64,000 nt of DNA from Taudactylus pleione (lineage: Eukaryota > Chordata > Amphibia > Anura > Myobatrachidae): contig JAUIMM010000188.1 in assembly GCA_031769625.1 (NCBI GenBank), positions 10,469,001-10,533,000 of the forward strand, written 5' to 3'. Positions within the stretch are counted from its first letter, which is position 1. Each line of letters opens with the position of its first letter. The notes under the pieces were generated by a model that was not told the origin of the DNA, did not search any database, and saw only the letters and a program-made list of their open reading frames with translations. Below, one piece after another: positions 13,011 to 24,390 of the stretch. A program made the translations under genes and the position numbers.

Positions 13011-13721
13011 AGGCTTCTGATTTACCGCATTCCTCGACCGCAGCAGCGCTCTTTGTTTTTTTGGTGGAAGGGGACAGTCTACAAACCGCTCAACAGAATT
13101 AGTGTATTCAAAACACCATATCGAAAACACCAGTGTCAAGGTGATTAGTGAACTGCCCTTCTGTATTTACCCCAGGAGCAGGTCTTCTACTTCAAGTTCT
13201 CTCGTGGTTCCCCAAAACCGCAGCTTGATTGACAGGCTGCTGCTGTTTGGGGGGTGGAGAGTGGATGGAGCCGGCCTGCGTTCCTGGAAACAAGGCTTGT
13301 GCGTTGGAAGACACAGATTTCCTGAACTTGGCTATGCAGGTAAGACGGCCATTCTGTTTAGCAAAAAGGCTCTCTCAGATGGCCGATGCTGCAAACATTG
13401 CGACTGACGGTTGCGATGGTGATCTGGTGATGCACCTTGGGACGCAGCACGTGGATCTACGATGCTGTGAGAAGGCGTCTTTTCTCCTCAGACGCCTCCT
13501 GCTGCATTAGCATAGGTTAGCGTCGCTGCTGCTTCCAAAGACACAGCCGCCGTGGGACCTGCGTCCATCTCTGAATCGGACCCTTAGTCCATAACTAAAG
13601 CTGAGCCCACATAAAGCAAATATCTTTATTTTAGATAAATTATTGAATTACAGTATACAATCAAGTCACACTAGGGGGTAAATTTACTAAAGTGAGAGTT
13701 TTTAGAAGTGAGTTTTAGTAG

Positions 13722-13977
13722 CATTCCTCCCAACTGTCCCACATCCAGACTAGTTTTTCTGGAATTGTCCCGCTGTCCCACCTGCGGGCCGCAGTGTCCA
13801 GCAGTGGGGGGGGGAAGTTGGGGGGACCACTATACTGCCCAGCATCTCAGTATAGTGACGAAAATGGGTGAAGCCACAAGGCTCCACCCCAGTTTCCATA
13901 GGCTCCACCTCTTTTCCCTTTTTGGCTCCGGGGCACGGACTGTCCCTCCCCAAGATGGCTAAATGTTGGGAGGTATG
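13722..13977. mobile_element. Inserted element, CATACCTCCCAAC family
   Basis: The ends CATTCCTCCCAAC and GTTGGGAGGTATG are inverted repeats, flanked by TAG on both sides. Related fragments occur at about 33690-33792. GC-rich interior, no coding capacity. Confidence 0.65.
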
Positions 13978-14040
13978 TAGAAGAGATGTTGCCGATAGCA
14001 ACCAATCAGATTCTACTTAACATTTAACTAGCACCTTCTT

Positions 14041-14384
14041 GAACGGGGATGGGGAGCCTATTTCCTGCCGAGGACCATTTTGATATATATAACATTATTC
14101 ATGGGCCCAGTGCAGGCCACGCTCCCTCCATGTGACGTCATATGGGGTAAGGCCACAATCGCCGATGATTTCAGCAATGCCCGGAGCATCCTGAGGCTCC
14201 AGGGAGCTGTAAGGGCAGCGGTGTGACCGTCTGAAGCGTCCTAAGGACGCACCAGGCGGCACTGTTGCATAGATTCTGGCTGCAGGGTGTTATTCTAGGC
14301 CCCCTGCTAACCAGATGAGGCTAGCAGAGAAAAGCTCCAAGGGCCAAATCAAATGCCCGGGCCTGAGGATCCCCATTCCTGTTC
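14041..14384. mobile_element. Inserted element with GAACGGGGATGGGGA ends
   Basis: The left end GAACGGGGATGGGGAGCC and the right end GGATCCCCATTCCTGTTC are imperfect inverted repeats. The element sits inside the MITE at 13674-14464. About 344 bp, non-coding. Confidence 0.65.
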
Positions 14385-14491
14385 TAGAAGATAATAGCTA
14401 GAATCTGATTGGTTGCTATGGGCAACATATCTTCTAAAACTCTCACTTTAGTAAATTTACCCCTAGTTACTTACAATGTGATCCTTCTACA

Positions 14492-14886
14492 CAGGGCCGC
14501 CAAGAGCCAAGGTGGGCCCCGGTAATAGGGGGCATGGCCTAATCTCGAGAGTTGTGGCCATGCCCCCTTGCCGAAAAAAATAAAATTAAAAAAGATTTGC
14601 AGCGGCGCGAAGCGCCGGGGAGGGGGGCACTCTGAGCCCCCTCAGCCCTGCGCAAAGCCAGGGGGGGCGCGATCAGTGTGATCGCTCCCCCGCACAGGCG
14701 TAGGAGACTGCTGTGGCTGCTGCTCAGTAGCCACGAGCAGTCTCCAACTGCAGCTCAGCACACGCTGTGTGCTGGGCTGCTGTGAGGGAGGAGGGGGTGG
14801 CGTCGGACCCAGGCCCCCACCGGGCCCCTCAGGAAGCCTGGGCCTGGGTAATCTGTACCCGCTCCCCCTCCCTCTCGGCGCCCCTG
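14492..14886. mobile_element. Non-autonomous hAT element with 8-bp duplication
   Basis: The terminal inverted repeats are CAGGGCCGCCAAGAG and CTCTCGGCGCCCCTG. They are flanked by a perfect 8-bp direct repeat CTTCTACA (14484-14491 and 14887-14894), the hallmark of hAT insertion. The 395-bp interior is GC-rich with no transposase frame. Confidence 0.85.
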
Positions 14887-14908
14887 CTTCTACATCTGAT
14901 AAGATTTA

Positions 14909-15820
14909 GGGCTCTATTTACTATAATCCGCATTTGTAATGCAGATTGTAGTGTGATATTATCGACTGAATTCGCATTGCGAATTCAGGCAATATCACAG
15001 GGATTTACTACCAATCCCTTGCAGGGACAGAGCTTGCGACAAAGCTCTGTCCCTGCGAATCCCCTCTGCACACTAGTCACAGTATTTTCACAAAAAATAC
15101 CGTGACAAAGTGCCGACGCATGCACCGACCGACTGTTACCCCCCGCCCCGCCCCTGGCACTAAGCCCCGCCCCCCATGACCGCACCCCCTGCGACCCCCC
15201 CTCCCTCAATAGCACTTACCTGCAGTTATCGGTGCTCCGGTGATGTCTTCCATGCCTCTGGTCAGCTGACATCACATACTGCACTGGGACACGGTCACCT
15301 GATGACCGGGCCGCAGTGCACTATGGGAGACCAGTTGACCGGAGGGAGGACATCACCGGAGCCCCGATCACCGATCCATGGAGTCAGGTAAGTGAATTTT
15401 TTTTTTTACTTTTTTTGTCTTTTTTTTTTTTAGCAGAGATCAGCTTGTGGTCTGTTTAGACCACACAGCTGATCACTGGGACCGGCTCCGGGCTCTGCTC
15501 TGCCCGTTACAGCAGAGTAGGAGCCCGGTAACCGGGGGAGACCCTGGATAACGCCACCTCCAGGTGGCGTTATTATCACAGGGCCTCCCTAGGTATTTTT
15601 ATCACTATTTATTTTAAGTAACTACCAGGCAGATCACATTTCCCATTACAATTATGGGAAATGCGATCTGATTACTAAAAATAAGTGATACTTAGTGGTT
15701 GGAGTAGAATTGCCCTGTAATAACTATAGGTGATACTAAAATAATGTGAAAAGTGTGTGAAAACACAAAACACCCTTTTCACTTTATTTTAGTAAAAATA
15801 ATGATAATACATAGAGCCCC
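14909..15820. mobile_element. MITE with GGGCTCTATTTACTA ends, copy 1
   Basis: The ends GGGCTCTATTTACTATAA and TAATACATAGAGCCCC are inverted. A second copy at 42030-42833 shares long blocks, such as the paired GACCACACAGCTGATCACTG region and the GTTATTATCACAGGG segment. About 900 bp, no transposase frame. Confidence 0.75.
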
Positions 15821-17150
15821 TAATGAGATCATAAATCCCATACCCATGTTCAGGCTTTGATTAGACAAAACAGACAGACATGTTCAGCTGGGGCATCAGC
15901 TCCAACCTGAACCTTCTAGATAAAGAATGGACTATTAGGTAACTGATTGATTTGCAAATGTGCAATTGCTCATACATTGAGTCTATTGCCAGACATTTAC
16001 TTTTTTAAAGTTTGATAAAAAAAAAAGAATAAAAACACCCAATCAGATTGAATAATTGGATCGTAACGTATGCGCCAACTACAATGTTCTCTAGAGATTG
16101 TAACCCATTGAAGAGCCCGGGGGTGTAAAACAGAACGATAGTTATGCAGTTTAAAAAGATAACGATCATCTTGAAAAATATATTTTGGCGACAATGGCTT
16201 TATAATTGCTTCATAATAGTATCGTGCGCGGCGGCTGTCCACAGTTCCGAAATAAGCCATAATATAGAACAAAGTCCTCACTTGCCGACATTCTGGCTGC
16301 TAGGTCGGCATAGTGGTTGGGGGGGCTTGCAGGAACGTCATGTTTTATTTGGGGCGGAGCAATGGCGAGGTTACCAACATTGTGATGCAGGGGATGGGGC
16401 CACAATGACGCAATTCAGCGCGAATTGCGTCGATGCGTAGGGAAGGGGGGGCTCTGGGGTAGGCGGCCAGATGCGAGACTATTGATCCAATTGTATTGAT
16501 TTGATCTTGACCCTGGATGTGATTTTTTTAATACATCTGGGAGGCACACGGTTTTGGTTTTTCGCATGAAATCTAAAAGTTTGCATTATACTCTTTTATG
16601 TTGCCACTCTGAAATATATTATACTAGCATATTGGACCGACCATTCACTGGGGTAAGGGTTCAATTCAATGGAAAAAAAAAAAGTTATTCAGATGTTGCT
16701 CAATGTGTGCTGCCATATTTTCACGAGAGTCCGCATCACATTCTTAGCCACTGATTTAGGTCAATAAGTACACTGCCCTGTTGGAAGCCATGTATGATCA
16801 CCTTTCTTCTTCTTCACCTTTATTTATTCATGGTTCACAATAAAACAAGACACCAGGGTACAGAGCGTTTCCATCAGTATCGAACTATAGAAAATGTTTC
16901 CATGACAATCTCACTTTTTAAGTTGCTATCAGTTGGAGGTGGGGTAGAATTAAGGGCCCCTTAAACTATAGCATACCACTTGTGTCTCTCATCTAAAAGC
17001 CATGGTGCCTTCTATGTACAGTGGCACAAGGTGCCACCTGTGCACAGCTTCCTGTAATGTTGGGCCTCCACCTTTACTGACAGTAGGATGACTGGCAGGA
17101 CATGCTGGGTATTGTGGTTCCACTAGAGACAAAGAGCTATCGGCTCCAAG
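15821..17150. other. RNF165 intron 7 stretch, nothing recognised
   Basis: Mixed AT-rich sequence with poly-A/T runs. No exon, RNA gene or clear transposon end could be supported. Confidence 0.5.
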
Positions 17151-17292
17151 GGTGGGGCTGCAGCACAGTCCAAAATTCAAACAGGGGAGTCACACCAACT
17201 GCCGGTGAGTGCCAGTCGGCAATGTATGGCAGCATTTAGAAGTGCAGCTGATGTGGCTCTCCTGTTTGAATTTTGGACTGTGCCGCAGTCCC
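17150..17292. mobile_element. Foldback element, ATTCAAACAGGGGAGTC family
   Basis: The arms AGTCCAAAATTCAAACAGG and CCTGTTTGAATTTTGGACT are inverted around a short centre, with GCTGCAGCAC/GTGCCGCAGTC further out. The same palindrome recurs at 24245-24390, showing that it is a dispersed element. Confidence 0.7.
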
Positions 17293-17674
17293 ACTTCTCT
17301 GGAATTGTCCGTAACTGAATTGCACACAAAAGAGGTACACGGGTTACAATGCTTCTTTTTAAGTCCTTTATATTTTAACTTTTTCCCATTATGCTTCGTA
17401 TGTAAAATTGTCTACAAAAAATTAAAAATCAAAATGAGAAGCACCAGATAAAAATCACTAATTGTCAAGTTCTCGTAATTGGGCTTATTCAGATCTGCAC
17501 ACAAACGCCATCCCAGCTGCCATCTCTCACGCATTGCTATTCCGAAAATATGCTAATGACTCCCTCGCCGTCCAGTGCGTAGAGACGCCCACTGAAAGCA
17601 TCTCACGTCCGCCGGTCATGCATAAAACCGGAAACATGGGACGCAGATCAGGCGCCCATCAGCCTTCTGAGTAA

Positions 17675-18010
17675 TGGGGCACATCCACTAGCAGATATTA
17701 ATGGACGACTGAACGTTAACGACATCGTTATCGTTCGGTTGTCCATTAATCGTGCATGAATCGGGCACTAAAATGTCAGAAACGACCAGCGATGCCTGCT
17801 CCCGCTGGTCGTTTCTGACATCAATCATCGCCCGAACATGCCGGTCAACCTGCCGATAACGACAGATTGGCCATGTTCAGGGATGATGGAGGGTGCCTGC
17901 CCTGTACGACTAATCGTTCAGTGTAGGCACTGCAGGGGATGGGGAACGACGGTACGATTATGATGTCATAATCGCACTGTCTTCCCTGGGTCGCGTAGTG
18001 GCTGTGCCCC
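17675..18010. mobile_element. MITE with TGGGGCACATCCACTA ends
   Basis: The ends TGGGGCACATCCACTA and TAGTGGCTGTGCCCC are inverted. The interior is dense in CGTTATCG and CGATAACG words and has a hairpin GTCAGAAACGACCAGC / GCTGGTCGTTTCTGAC. Family members lie at 21138-21418, 42844-43166 and 45681-45990. It ends about 250 bp from RNF165 exon 7. Confidence 0.75.
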
Positions 18011-18256
18011 TTTAGTCTAAGCTGCCGCAGACATAGACGGTGTTCCTTCAGATACGCAGAGGGCTCTCCTGCTGCAACGAAGAACGCAGCGGCTAATTTA
18101 TAGACGCCCAGAAAATTATGTTTAAACGGTCACTGTTACCTGTTCAGTTTTAAGTGTCTGGTGAGTGCACTAACTGTGGAGACCCCCACTGCTATAGGCT
18201 GACAGAACTGAGCCCCAGTCTCAATGCCCAGAGACAGGAGTCTGGCCTCCACGTAC

Positions 18257-18363
18257 CTCACATCCTCTCCATCTTCAAGCATAGACAGGCAGATTGTGCA
18301 CTTCTCGTCTGTGTCGGCCTCCTCCTCATCTTCCTTCGTGTCTTTGCCGTCATGCGGTATCCT
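18257..18363 (-). CDS. RNF165: RNF165 coding exon 7, first half of RING-H2
   Basis: The exon holds 35 codons plus two bases of an Arg codon (107 bp). It reads RIPHDGKDTKEDEEEADTD then EKCTICLSMLEDGEDV, after acceptor CTATTGTACAG and before donor GTACGT. The acidic linker is followed by the first zinc pair of the RING (C-x2-C, CTIC). The RING is therefore split by an intron between its first and second zinc-binding segments. The linker differs from human at several positions (KDTKEDEEEADTD against KGKKDEGEESDTD), whereas DEKCTICLSMLEDGEDV is unchanged. Confidence 0.95.
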
Positions 18364-18640
18364 CTGTACAATAGAGAGTGTGAGAGTAATATACGGCAAA
18401 GCATCTGAGAGAGGCGAGTGGAGCAAGGCTCAGGGGAGGCCAAGGAAGGATAGGTAAGGTGGAGTCTGGTGATGGAAAGTCGATGGCTAGATGGAGCACA
18501 CCACTAATACCGGGGAAGTGGAGACAGGCTAATTTACATGATGAAAGGGGAAGATGAGATAGAAGGATGGTTACGTGATGGAATAGTCAGATTGGTGGAA
18601 GGATCAAATGCTTTAAAATTGAAGTGGTCAATGCGACTAT

Positions 18641-18730
18641 GGGGGAGATTTATCAAAGCTTGGAGATAAATTGGAAAGAGATAAAGTACCAACCAATCGG
18701 CTTCTAATTGTCTTTTTACAGACTGTGTTT
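18641..18730. mobile_element. Half copy of a CCAATCAG-family MITE
   Basis: Left half only: GGGGGAGATTTATCAAAGC then AAAGTACCAACCAATCGGC. The right half is missing. Confidence 0.65.
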
Positions 18731-19110
18731 GCCCCCTGTTTGCTACACAGTGACATAACCTCGGCCATGCGGGCACTTACCTTCTGTGGCTTGGCCGGCT
18801 CCACCTGAATGCTCCCAACTCTGTGTTCTGCATGCATACAGCGCAGAGTGGCTCCCAAGTACCCTCATCAGCGTCAAAGATGCGATGTGTCACATGATAC
18901 TGATGAGGAGTCTCGGGAGCTTCTCTGCGCTGTATGCATTGTGCATACAGAACACAGAGCCGAGGCAGCCCCCATCCGGGAACAGATGCCGCTAGGCACA
19001 TGTTCTCGACTATTGCAGGGTCAGACAACTCTGTGAGGGGGGCCCTCTGTGTTTGGGGTGCCAGGGCAATCGTTCCTGTTGCCCCCCACTTAATTCATCC
19101 CTTACCATGC

Positions 19111-19265
19111 GGGAGATGTATCAAACCTTTGCGAGAGATATAGTGGAGGTTGGCCAACCACAACCAATCAACTTGTAACTGTCATTTATCTAGCACAGTC
19201 TATAAAATGACAGAAGCTGATTGGTTGCTATGGGCAACTTCTCCACTTTCTCTAAGGTTTGATAC
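19111..19265. mobile_element. CCAATCAG-family MITE in RNF165 intron 6
   Basis: The ends GGGAGATGTATCAAACCTT and AAGGTTTGATAC are inverted, with internal CAACCAATCAACTTGTAACT and GAAGCTGATTGGTTGCTATG. It lies about 75 bp from the 23-bp minisatellite. Confidence 0.8.
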
Positions 19266-19338
19266 TGAGCAAAATTCATTAACATAGTACTTATTTATAA
19301 ACACAGAATTTTCACACTGCACCTAGCATCAATTTAGA

Positions 19339-20183
19339 ATGCATGAGTGTGAAATGCGTGCGTGCATGAGTGTGAAATGCGTGTGTGCATGAGTGTGAAA
19401 TGTGTGTGTGCATGAGTGTGAAATGCGTGTGTGCATGAGTGTGAAAAGCGTGTGTGCATGTGTGAAATGCGTGTGTGCATGAATGTGAAATGCGTGTGTG
19501 CATGAGTGTGAAATGCATGTGTGCATGAGTGTGAAATGCGTATGTGCATGAGTGAGAAATTTGTGTGTGCATGAGTGTGAAAAGCGTGCGTGCATGAGTG
19601 TGAAAATCGTGTGTGCATTAGTGAGAAATGCGTGTGTGCATGAGTGTGAAATACATGTGTGCATGAGTGTGAAAAGTGTGCATGAGTGTGAAATGCGTGT
19701 GTGCATGAATGTGAAATGCGTGTGTGCATGAGTGTGAAATGCGTGCATGCATGAGTATGAAATGCGTGTGTGCATGAGTGTGAAATGCGCGTGTGCATGA
19801 GTGTGAAATGCATGCGTGCATGAGTGTGAAATGCATGTGTACATGAGTATGAAATGCATGTGTGCATGAGTGTGAAATGCATGGGTGCATGAGTATGAAA
19901 TGCGTGCATGAGTGTGAAATGCGTGCATGAGTGTGAAATGCGTGCATGAGTGTGAAATGTGTGTGCATGAGTGTGAAATGCATGCATGAGTGTGAAATGT
20001 GTGCATGCATGAGTGTGAAATGCGTGCATGAGTGTGAAATGTGTGCATGCATGAGTGTAAAATGTGTGCATGCATGAGTGTGAAATGTGTGCATGCATGA
20101 GTGTGAAATGCGTGTGTGCATGAGTGTGAAATGCATGTGTGTATGAGTGTGAAATGCGTGTGTGCATGAGTGTGAAATGCATT
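19339..20183. repeat. 23-bp minisatellite beside RNF165 exon 6
   Basis: About 37 tandem copies of a 23-bp unit, GCATGAGTGTGAAATGCGTG plus TGT, with shorter variants towards the exon side. On the minus strand all three frames stay open (His/Thr/Cys/Phe-rich translation, 23 residues per three units). This produces spurious frames of up to 325 codons. The array ends ten bases from the exon 6 donor. Confidence 0.95.
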
Positions 20184-20193
20184 TGCTTCTTAC

Positions 20194-20289
20194 CTTCTTG
20201 TACTTGTGAGGGAACGTGCACCTTTCTATGATGTTCTGCACTGCTCCTCGCGTCACACTTCCCAGTCTGTCTTCTAACTGCAGCAGTTC
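20194..20289 (-). CDS. RNF165: RNF165 coding exon 6, TRG/TIER region (96 bp)
   Basis: 32 codons, phase 0 at both ends. They read ELLQLEDRLGSVTRGAVQ, then NIIERCTFPHKYKK, between acceptor CTCTCACTGAAG and donor GTAAGA. In the Arkadia family the NRG/TRG and TIER motifs just before the RING are reported to be needed for Smad interaction and activity. Here TRG is intact, but TIER reads IIER (codon ATA). The Cys after IER matches Arkadia rather than mammalian RNF165 (Phe). Ten bases past the donor the intron turns into a 23-bp minisatellite of about 845 bp. That array is open in all frames on this strand, so gene predictions here tend to run from the exon into the repeat. Confidence 0.95.
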
Positions 20290-20407
20290 CTTCAGTGAGA
20301 GAGAGACACAATCATTCTATCTATGTCCCATTAACATGACCGAGATCACAAACAGACCGGTGTCTGATGCAAGGAGAGAACACACAGGACAATCTCAACA
20401 GCTCTGA

Positions 20408-21137
20408 TTGTCTGATCCTGTGACAGATTTGTAACTGACAACCGACATTTCCCTTCTCATCTGATCTGAAATCAATGATTGAAAATCAGAGTTATACAGT
20501 TTGGGTTTTAATCTTCTTAATTATCATTTATTTATGGGTACGGAAAGAGACATACAAGTTACGAAAATGACAGATGATTAAAATGTATAATATTGTAGTG
20601 AGACAAAGAACCTATGCTAATTTACTAGGGTGAATTCCAATGCTTGAATACTGATATCGGTGCCATGAAAGCTTTAATCACTTGTTATAAAGGTTATGTG
20701 ACTATGGGCCCTAAATCAGAAGTGCTCACAGATCATGCGCAGCTGCAATTTCTGAAACAAATGCGAAAATATGTGTCCTGCCGCGCTCCGGACTGAGCAG
20801 ACCCTGATACGCTCACTTTGCATATCTGAGCAACGCTCAATCGAGCTGGTGGATCCGATCGTTCCACCATCGATGCACCATCGGCCACATCATCGAATCC
20901 TCGAGCAGACCTGCTTGAAGTCTTTCTTGTAACTTTTTTAAAATATGTCCACAGTGTCTGCGGTTCTGTGAAAGAGAATGCTCAACTGCGCTAGCATAAG
21001 CATTGCGCCCACCTCTATGAAACAGAGCTGAGCCAAATTGCGGAAAAATATGGCACTAATCGAGTTTCTCTGTGGTGCAAGGTTCCAGTGGACAAGGAGA
21101 GAACGAAGTTTCCCATGGCAACCGCTTCTAACTGTTA
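20408..21137. other. RNF165 intron 5 stretch, nothing recognised
   Basis: No exon or transposon end could be supported. Some CGATC/ATCGATG words near 20850-20900 suggest decayed repeat DNA. Confidence 0.45.
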
Positions 21138-21418
21138 AGGGGGGCATCCACTACACGATTTTAGCAGGCGATTGAACGATAACGATGTCGTTATAGTTCA
21201 ATCATTTATAAATCGTGCAGTGTTTGGTCGTTAACGATCAACGATGCGCGCTTCCGCTGGTCGTTTGATCGTCTCGTCAGTCTACCGAACATGCAGGTCA
21301 ATTTCACTTGATCTATTAAAGATAGTTGGCAAATCGTTTAGACTGAAAGATAAAATTTCAAGGGAAAATCGTTTAGAGATTGGACAGGGAGTAGATGTGC
21401 CCTAGTGGATGTGCCCCA
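21138..21418. mobile_element. MITE with GCATCCACTACACGATT ends, TTA duplication
   Basis: The ends GGGGGGCATCCACTACACG and TAGTGGATGTGCCCCA are inverted and flanked by TTA on both sides, the target preferred by PIF/Harbinger transposases. The interior is rich in CGATAACG words. Confidence 0.75.
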
Positions 21419-23715
21419 TTAGGAGGGAGCGCCTGCGCTGCCTCCTCCCAGGACTCTGATAGTGGAGGCTGACTCAGCGATCACTAGGACAGTTAGACAG
21501 ACCAGACCTCCGACATGCCCTCCTGCGTCTCTTCAAGTCTTTACTCCCTGGCGTTCCATGGGGACTGTCAGACCCAGGATACTCACAGCCTACAAAGCCA
21601 TACCGAGCCCAAATACCTAACAGCAAGTACACTCTATGACCACCACTGGTGTATAGGGCACCCAGTGCACTACAACGCCCAGCAACTCCCTATATATTCT
21701 GCATACCGCTGTTACACCTGTGATATCCCTGTGTCAGATGCTACTTAGTTTTATTACATCAGATAGAACAATAAGATCTGGCTAAGCTGTACCACGTGTG
21801 TACTAACCACCATCTGCGTTACATGCTTAATACCACATGTACCTTGGCCTAAGTGCATTGTACCCTGGATTAACTTTCTATCTGGAGGACTACTAATCCC
21901 AGCACGTCCACCCTTTATATATCGATGGCCACATTTACCCTAACAGGTTGGGTCACCCAGTACGTTATCATCGCTAATACTAACTAGCATTTACCAAGTA
22001 CATTCTATAAAATGACAGGTGATTGGTTGCTACGAGTAACTTCTCCCCGTCTCCAGGCATTAGAAACTCTGATACACCTCCCCCCATAGTCTCTGAGTTC
22101 TACTTTTGCCTCATCAATCAGCACTGTATGTTATATATAGTCCATGAAACTACTTAGGTCAATGACGGTCACCTTCGTCTACTGTGCGCCACGGTCATGG
22201 GGGCTGATTCAGCATTGCACGCAAATGCACTGATGATCGCAGACTCATGATTATCGGGAATCTGCGAGTGCGCAGGACCCATTCTGCGAGTGTAAAGAAT
22301 GGGTCCTGGGTAGTCGCACGCAGCCCCTTCTGTGCTTCTGCCTGATTGACAGGCAGGGGCATTTAAAGGGCAGCGCGGGGGCGGCTGGCATTTCCGGACA
22401 GAGGGCCCTGGGCCCCCCCTCTGTCAGCGCCCCCAGCGTGACATGAAATGGGGACATGACATGTGACTACACCCCCTTTTCATGTGTGCGCCAAAGGCTT
22501 GGAAACAAGGATCCGATCCCTGCATCCCAAATGTTGTCATTGTTTAGTGTCCCAGCCCCCCAAAAAACATTTATCCAGCTCTGATGGACCAACAGCTGCG
22601 GTATTTTAGCTAGATGGTGCAAGAAGGAGGGGCAGGTCCGTAGCAGGGTAACAATGTGCCAGCCCTTCCCCCGAACATGTGATGTCACAGGGAGGAGCTT
22701 CTTTGTCCCAAGGAAGCTCTGGGTGCTTCTCTAGGCTACATGGTGCCATTCCAGGCAGCGACGGTTCTGCCCCCTATGCCCACCTCTAGTTACAGCCCAG
22801 GGAGAGGGTGCAGTTTAATGCTTGATTTTCTAAACAATTAAATATGCGTTGGTTAAATTTGAAAAAACTGCATGAAAGACGGAGCTTAAATGGAATCAAT
22901 ACACAAATAAAATCCAGATAGCCCCAAAGTTTCTGTTTCATTCTACACCCCTATTACTTTTCATTGGGAAATCATTTTAAAATCCATACAAATGGTATAT
23001 AACATCGATTTACAATGGTGTGAAACTGAACTGAAATATTACACCGCAGAAACCCATTATATTCAATGGGGTTACTATTTCATGCTGTTACCTTTGCAGC
23101 GAATGTCATATTGAGTACAGCAAATTCTTATCACTGTTTATGAAAGGTAAGTACTCCACCAGGTAAAGTCGCAGGGATTAGATCAGAGCTTTTATAAGTA
23201 CGCTCATTAATCTTTTGTCTTTACAAGCTGTGCGCGGAATGCTAGATTAGAGCTGATGATAATACAAGGCTGGGGCAGACTTCAATCGCTAGAATAACAA
23301 TCTGCATTAATAGCATTGGAGACCTCCTGACTTCCCGTATAATGGAAAACACACGGAGCGGATAAATGCTGCTGTAATCAGCCCAGAGGAGGGCGAGGGT
23401 ATCGGAACCTCTAGCAGCAGATACACAGTAATTATTGGTTGTGCTGTCTGGGAGCGGGTTCCTAGTCCAAGCACAGATGCCGATATCTGACTGCAATTGC
23501 TGGGACACTCTGCTGCTACAATGGGCCCGGGGCACCACAACACACCCCAGGGCATTGCACCGTACGGTGGACCCCTGACCTCTATTAACTGGATGTAATT
23601 TATAAAGCACAAACTGTCCACACACTGCGATTTCCGCACGTGTACCCAGATATCTACCATCCATGGCCTGCTCTAGGGTAGGGGGAGTATTTGTCAAATC
23701 TTCTAAATAGGGCAA

Positions 23716-23835
23716 GTGAAGATGTTCCCCTTAACAACCAATCACATACTAGCTATATTTACCCTGTACATGGCAAATAAGACGGAATCTGGTTGGTTGC
23801 TATGGGAAACACCTCCACTTCTCCTCATTAGGTAC
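23716..23835. mobile_element. Degenerate CCAATCAG-family MITE
   Basis: Contains AACAACCAATCACATACTAG and ATCTGGTTGGTTGCTATGGG in inverted arrangement. The outer ends are poorly preserved. Confidence 0.6.
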
Positions 23836-24244
23836 AGAAACAGGGTTTCCTTTTTGGAAACGGAGAGGGTGCTTTTTTTTAGGGGCATACCATGCAGTCT
23901 CCGACACGGGCCCCCTCCTCTCCGCCCGGCGGCCGGCAACGCACTGAGCTGTGCGCGGCCAGCGCCGGAGTTATAGACTCTGGGCACTAGAGTGTGCCCA
24001 GAGTCTATAGTGTATGCACAGGTCACCGGGAATATGGCCGCATGCGCAAACGATGGGAAAATGGCCGCCGCGGCCATTTTCCAGTCGTTTTACTGCGCCG
24101 GGCCCCCACGCCGACGTGCGACTCCAGAGAGGTAAGTAATATTATGGGTGCACCCATTATAGATACGCCCCTGCTGAGCTGAATGTACACCCTTTTCCAC
24201 TCTGCTAATTCAAACATGAATTTGGCAACAGTTTAGAATCTGGC

Positions 24245-24390
24245 GGCTCCAGGGGTGGGGCTGCAGCACAGTCCAAAATTCAAATAGGGGAGTCACACCA
24301 ACTGCCAGTGAGTCCCAGCCAGTGAGTGACAGTTGGTGTGACTCCCCTATTTGATTTTTGAACTGCGCTGCAGCCCCAACCTCTTACCAG
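24245..24390. mobile_element. Foldback element, second copy
   Basis: A nearly perfect palindrome. AAATAGGGGAGTCACACCAA pairs with TTGGTGTGACTCCCCTATTT, and GGGGCTGCAGCACAGT pairs with the outer right arm ending GCGCTGCAGCCCC. About 50 bp per arm. The paralogue at 17150-17292 is more diverged. Confidence 0.75.

Larger units (their letters stand above)
13674..14464. mobile_element. CCAATCAG-family MITE split by two insertions
   Basis: The outer ends GGGGGTAAATTTACTAAAG and CTTTAGTAAATTTACCCC are inverted repeats and both are flanked by TAG. The body, which elsewhere is about 170 bp, is interrupted at 13722-13977 and 14041-14384 by two unrelated inverted-repeat elements. The remaining pieces (AACCAATCAGATTCTACTTA, TCTGATTGGTTGCTATGGGC) read through normally once the insertions are set aside. 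Confidence 0.8.

Noticed and set aside
19329..20311. Minus-strand frames of 248, 325 and 212 codons rich in His, Thr and Cys
   Set aside because: They are translations of the 23-bp minisatellite in all three frames, in two cases running on from RNF165 exon 6 sequence. A unit not divisible by three and free of stop triplets keeps every frame open.
23242..23715. 157-codon minus-strand frame
   Set aside because: No domain, and an overlapping alternative frame of 117 codons is also open. It lies in an RNF165 intron and partly overlaps a MITE remnant.
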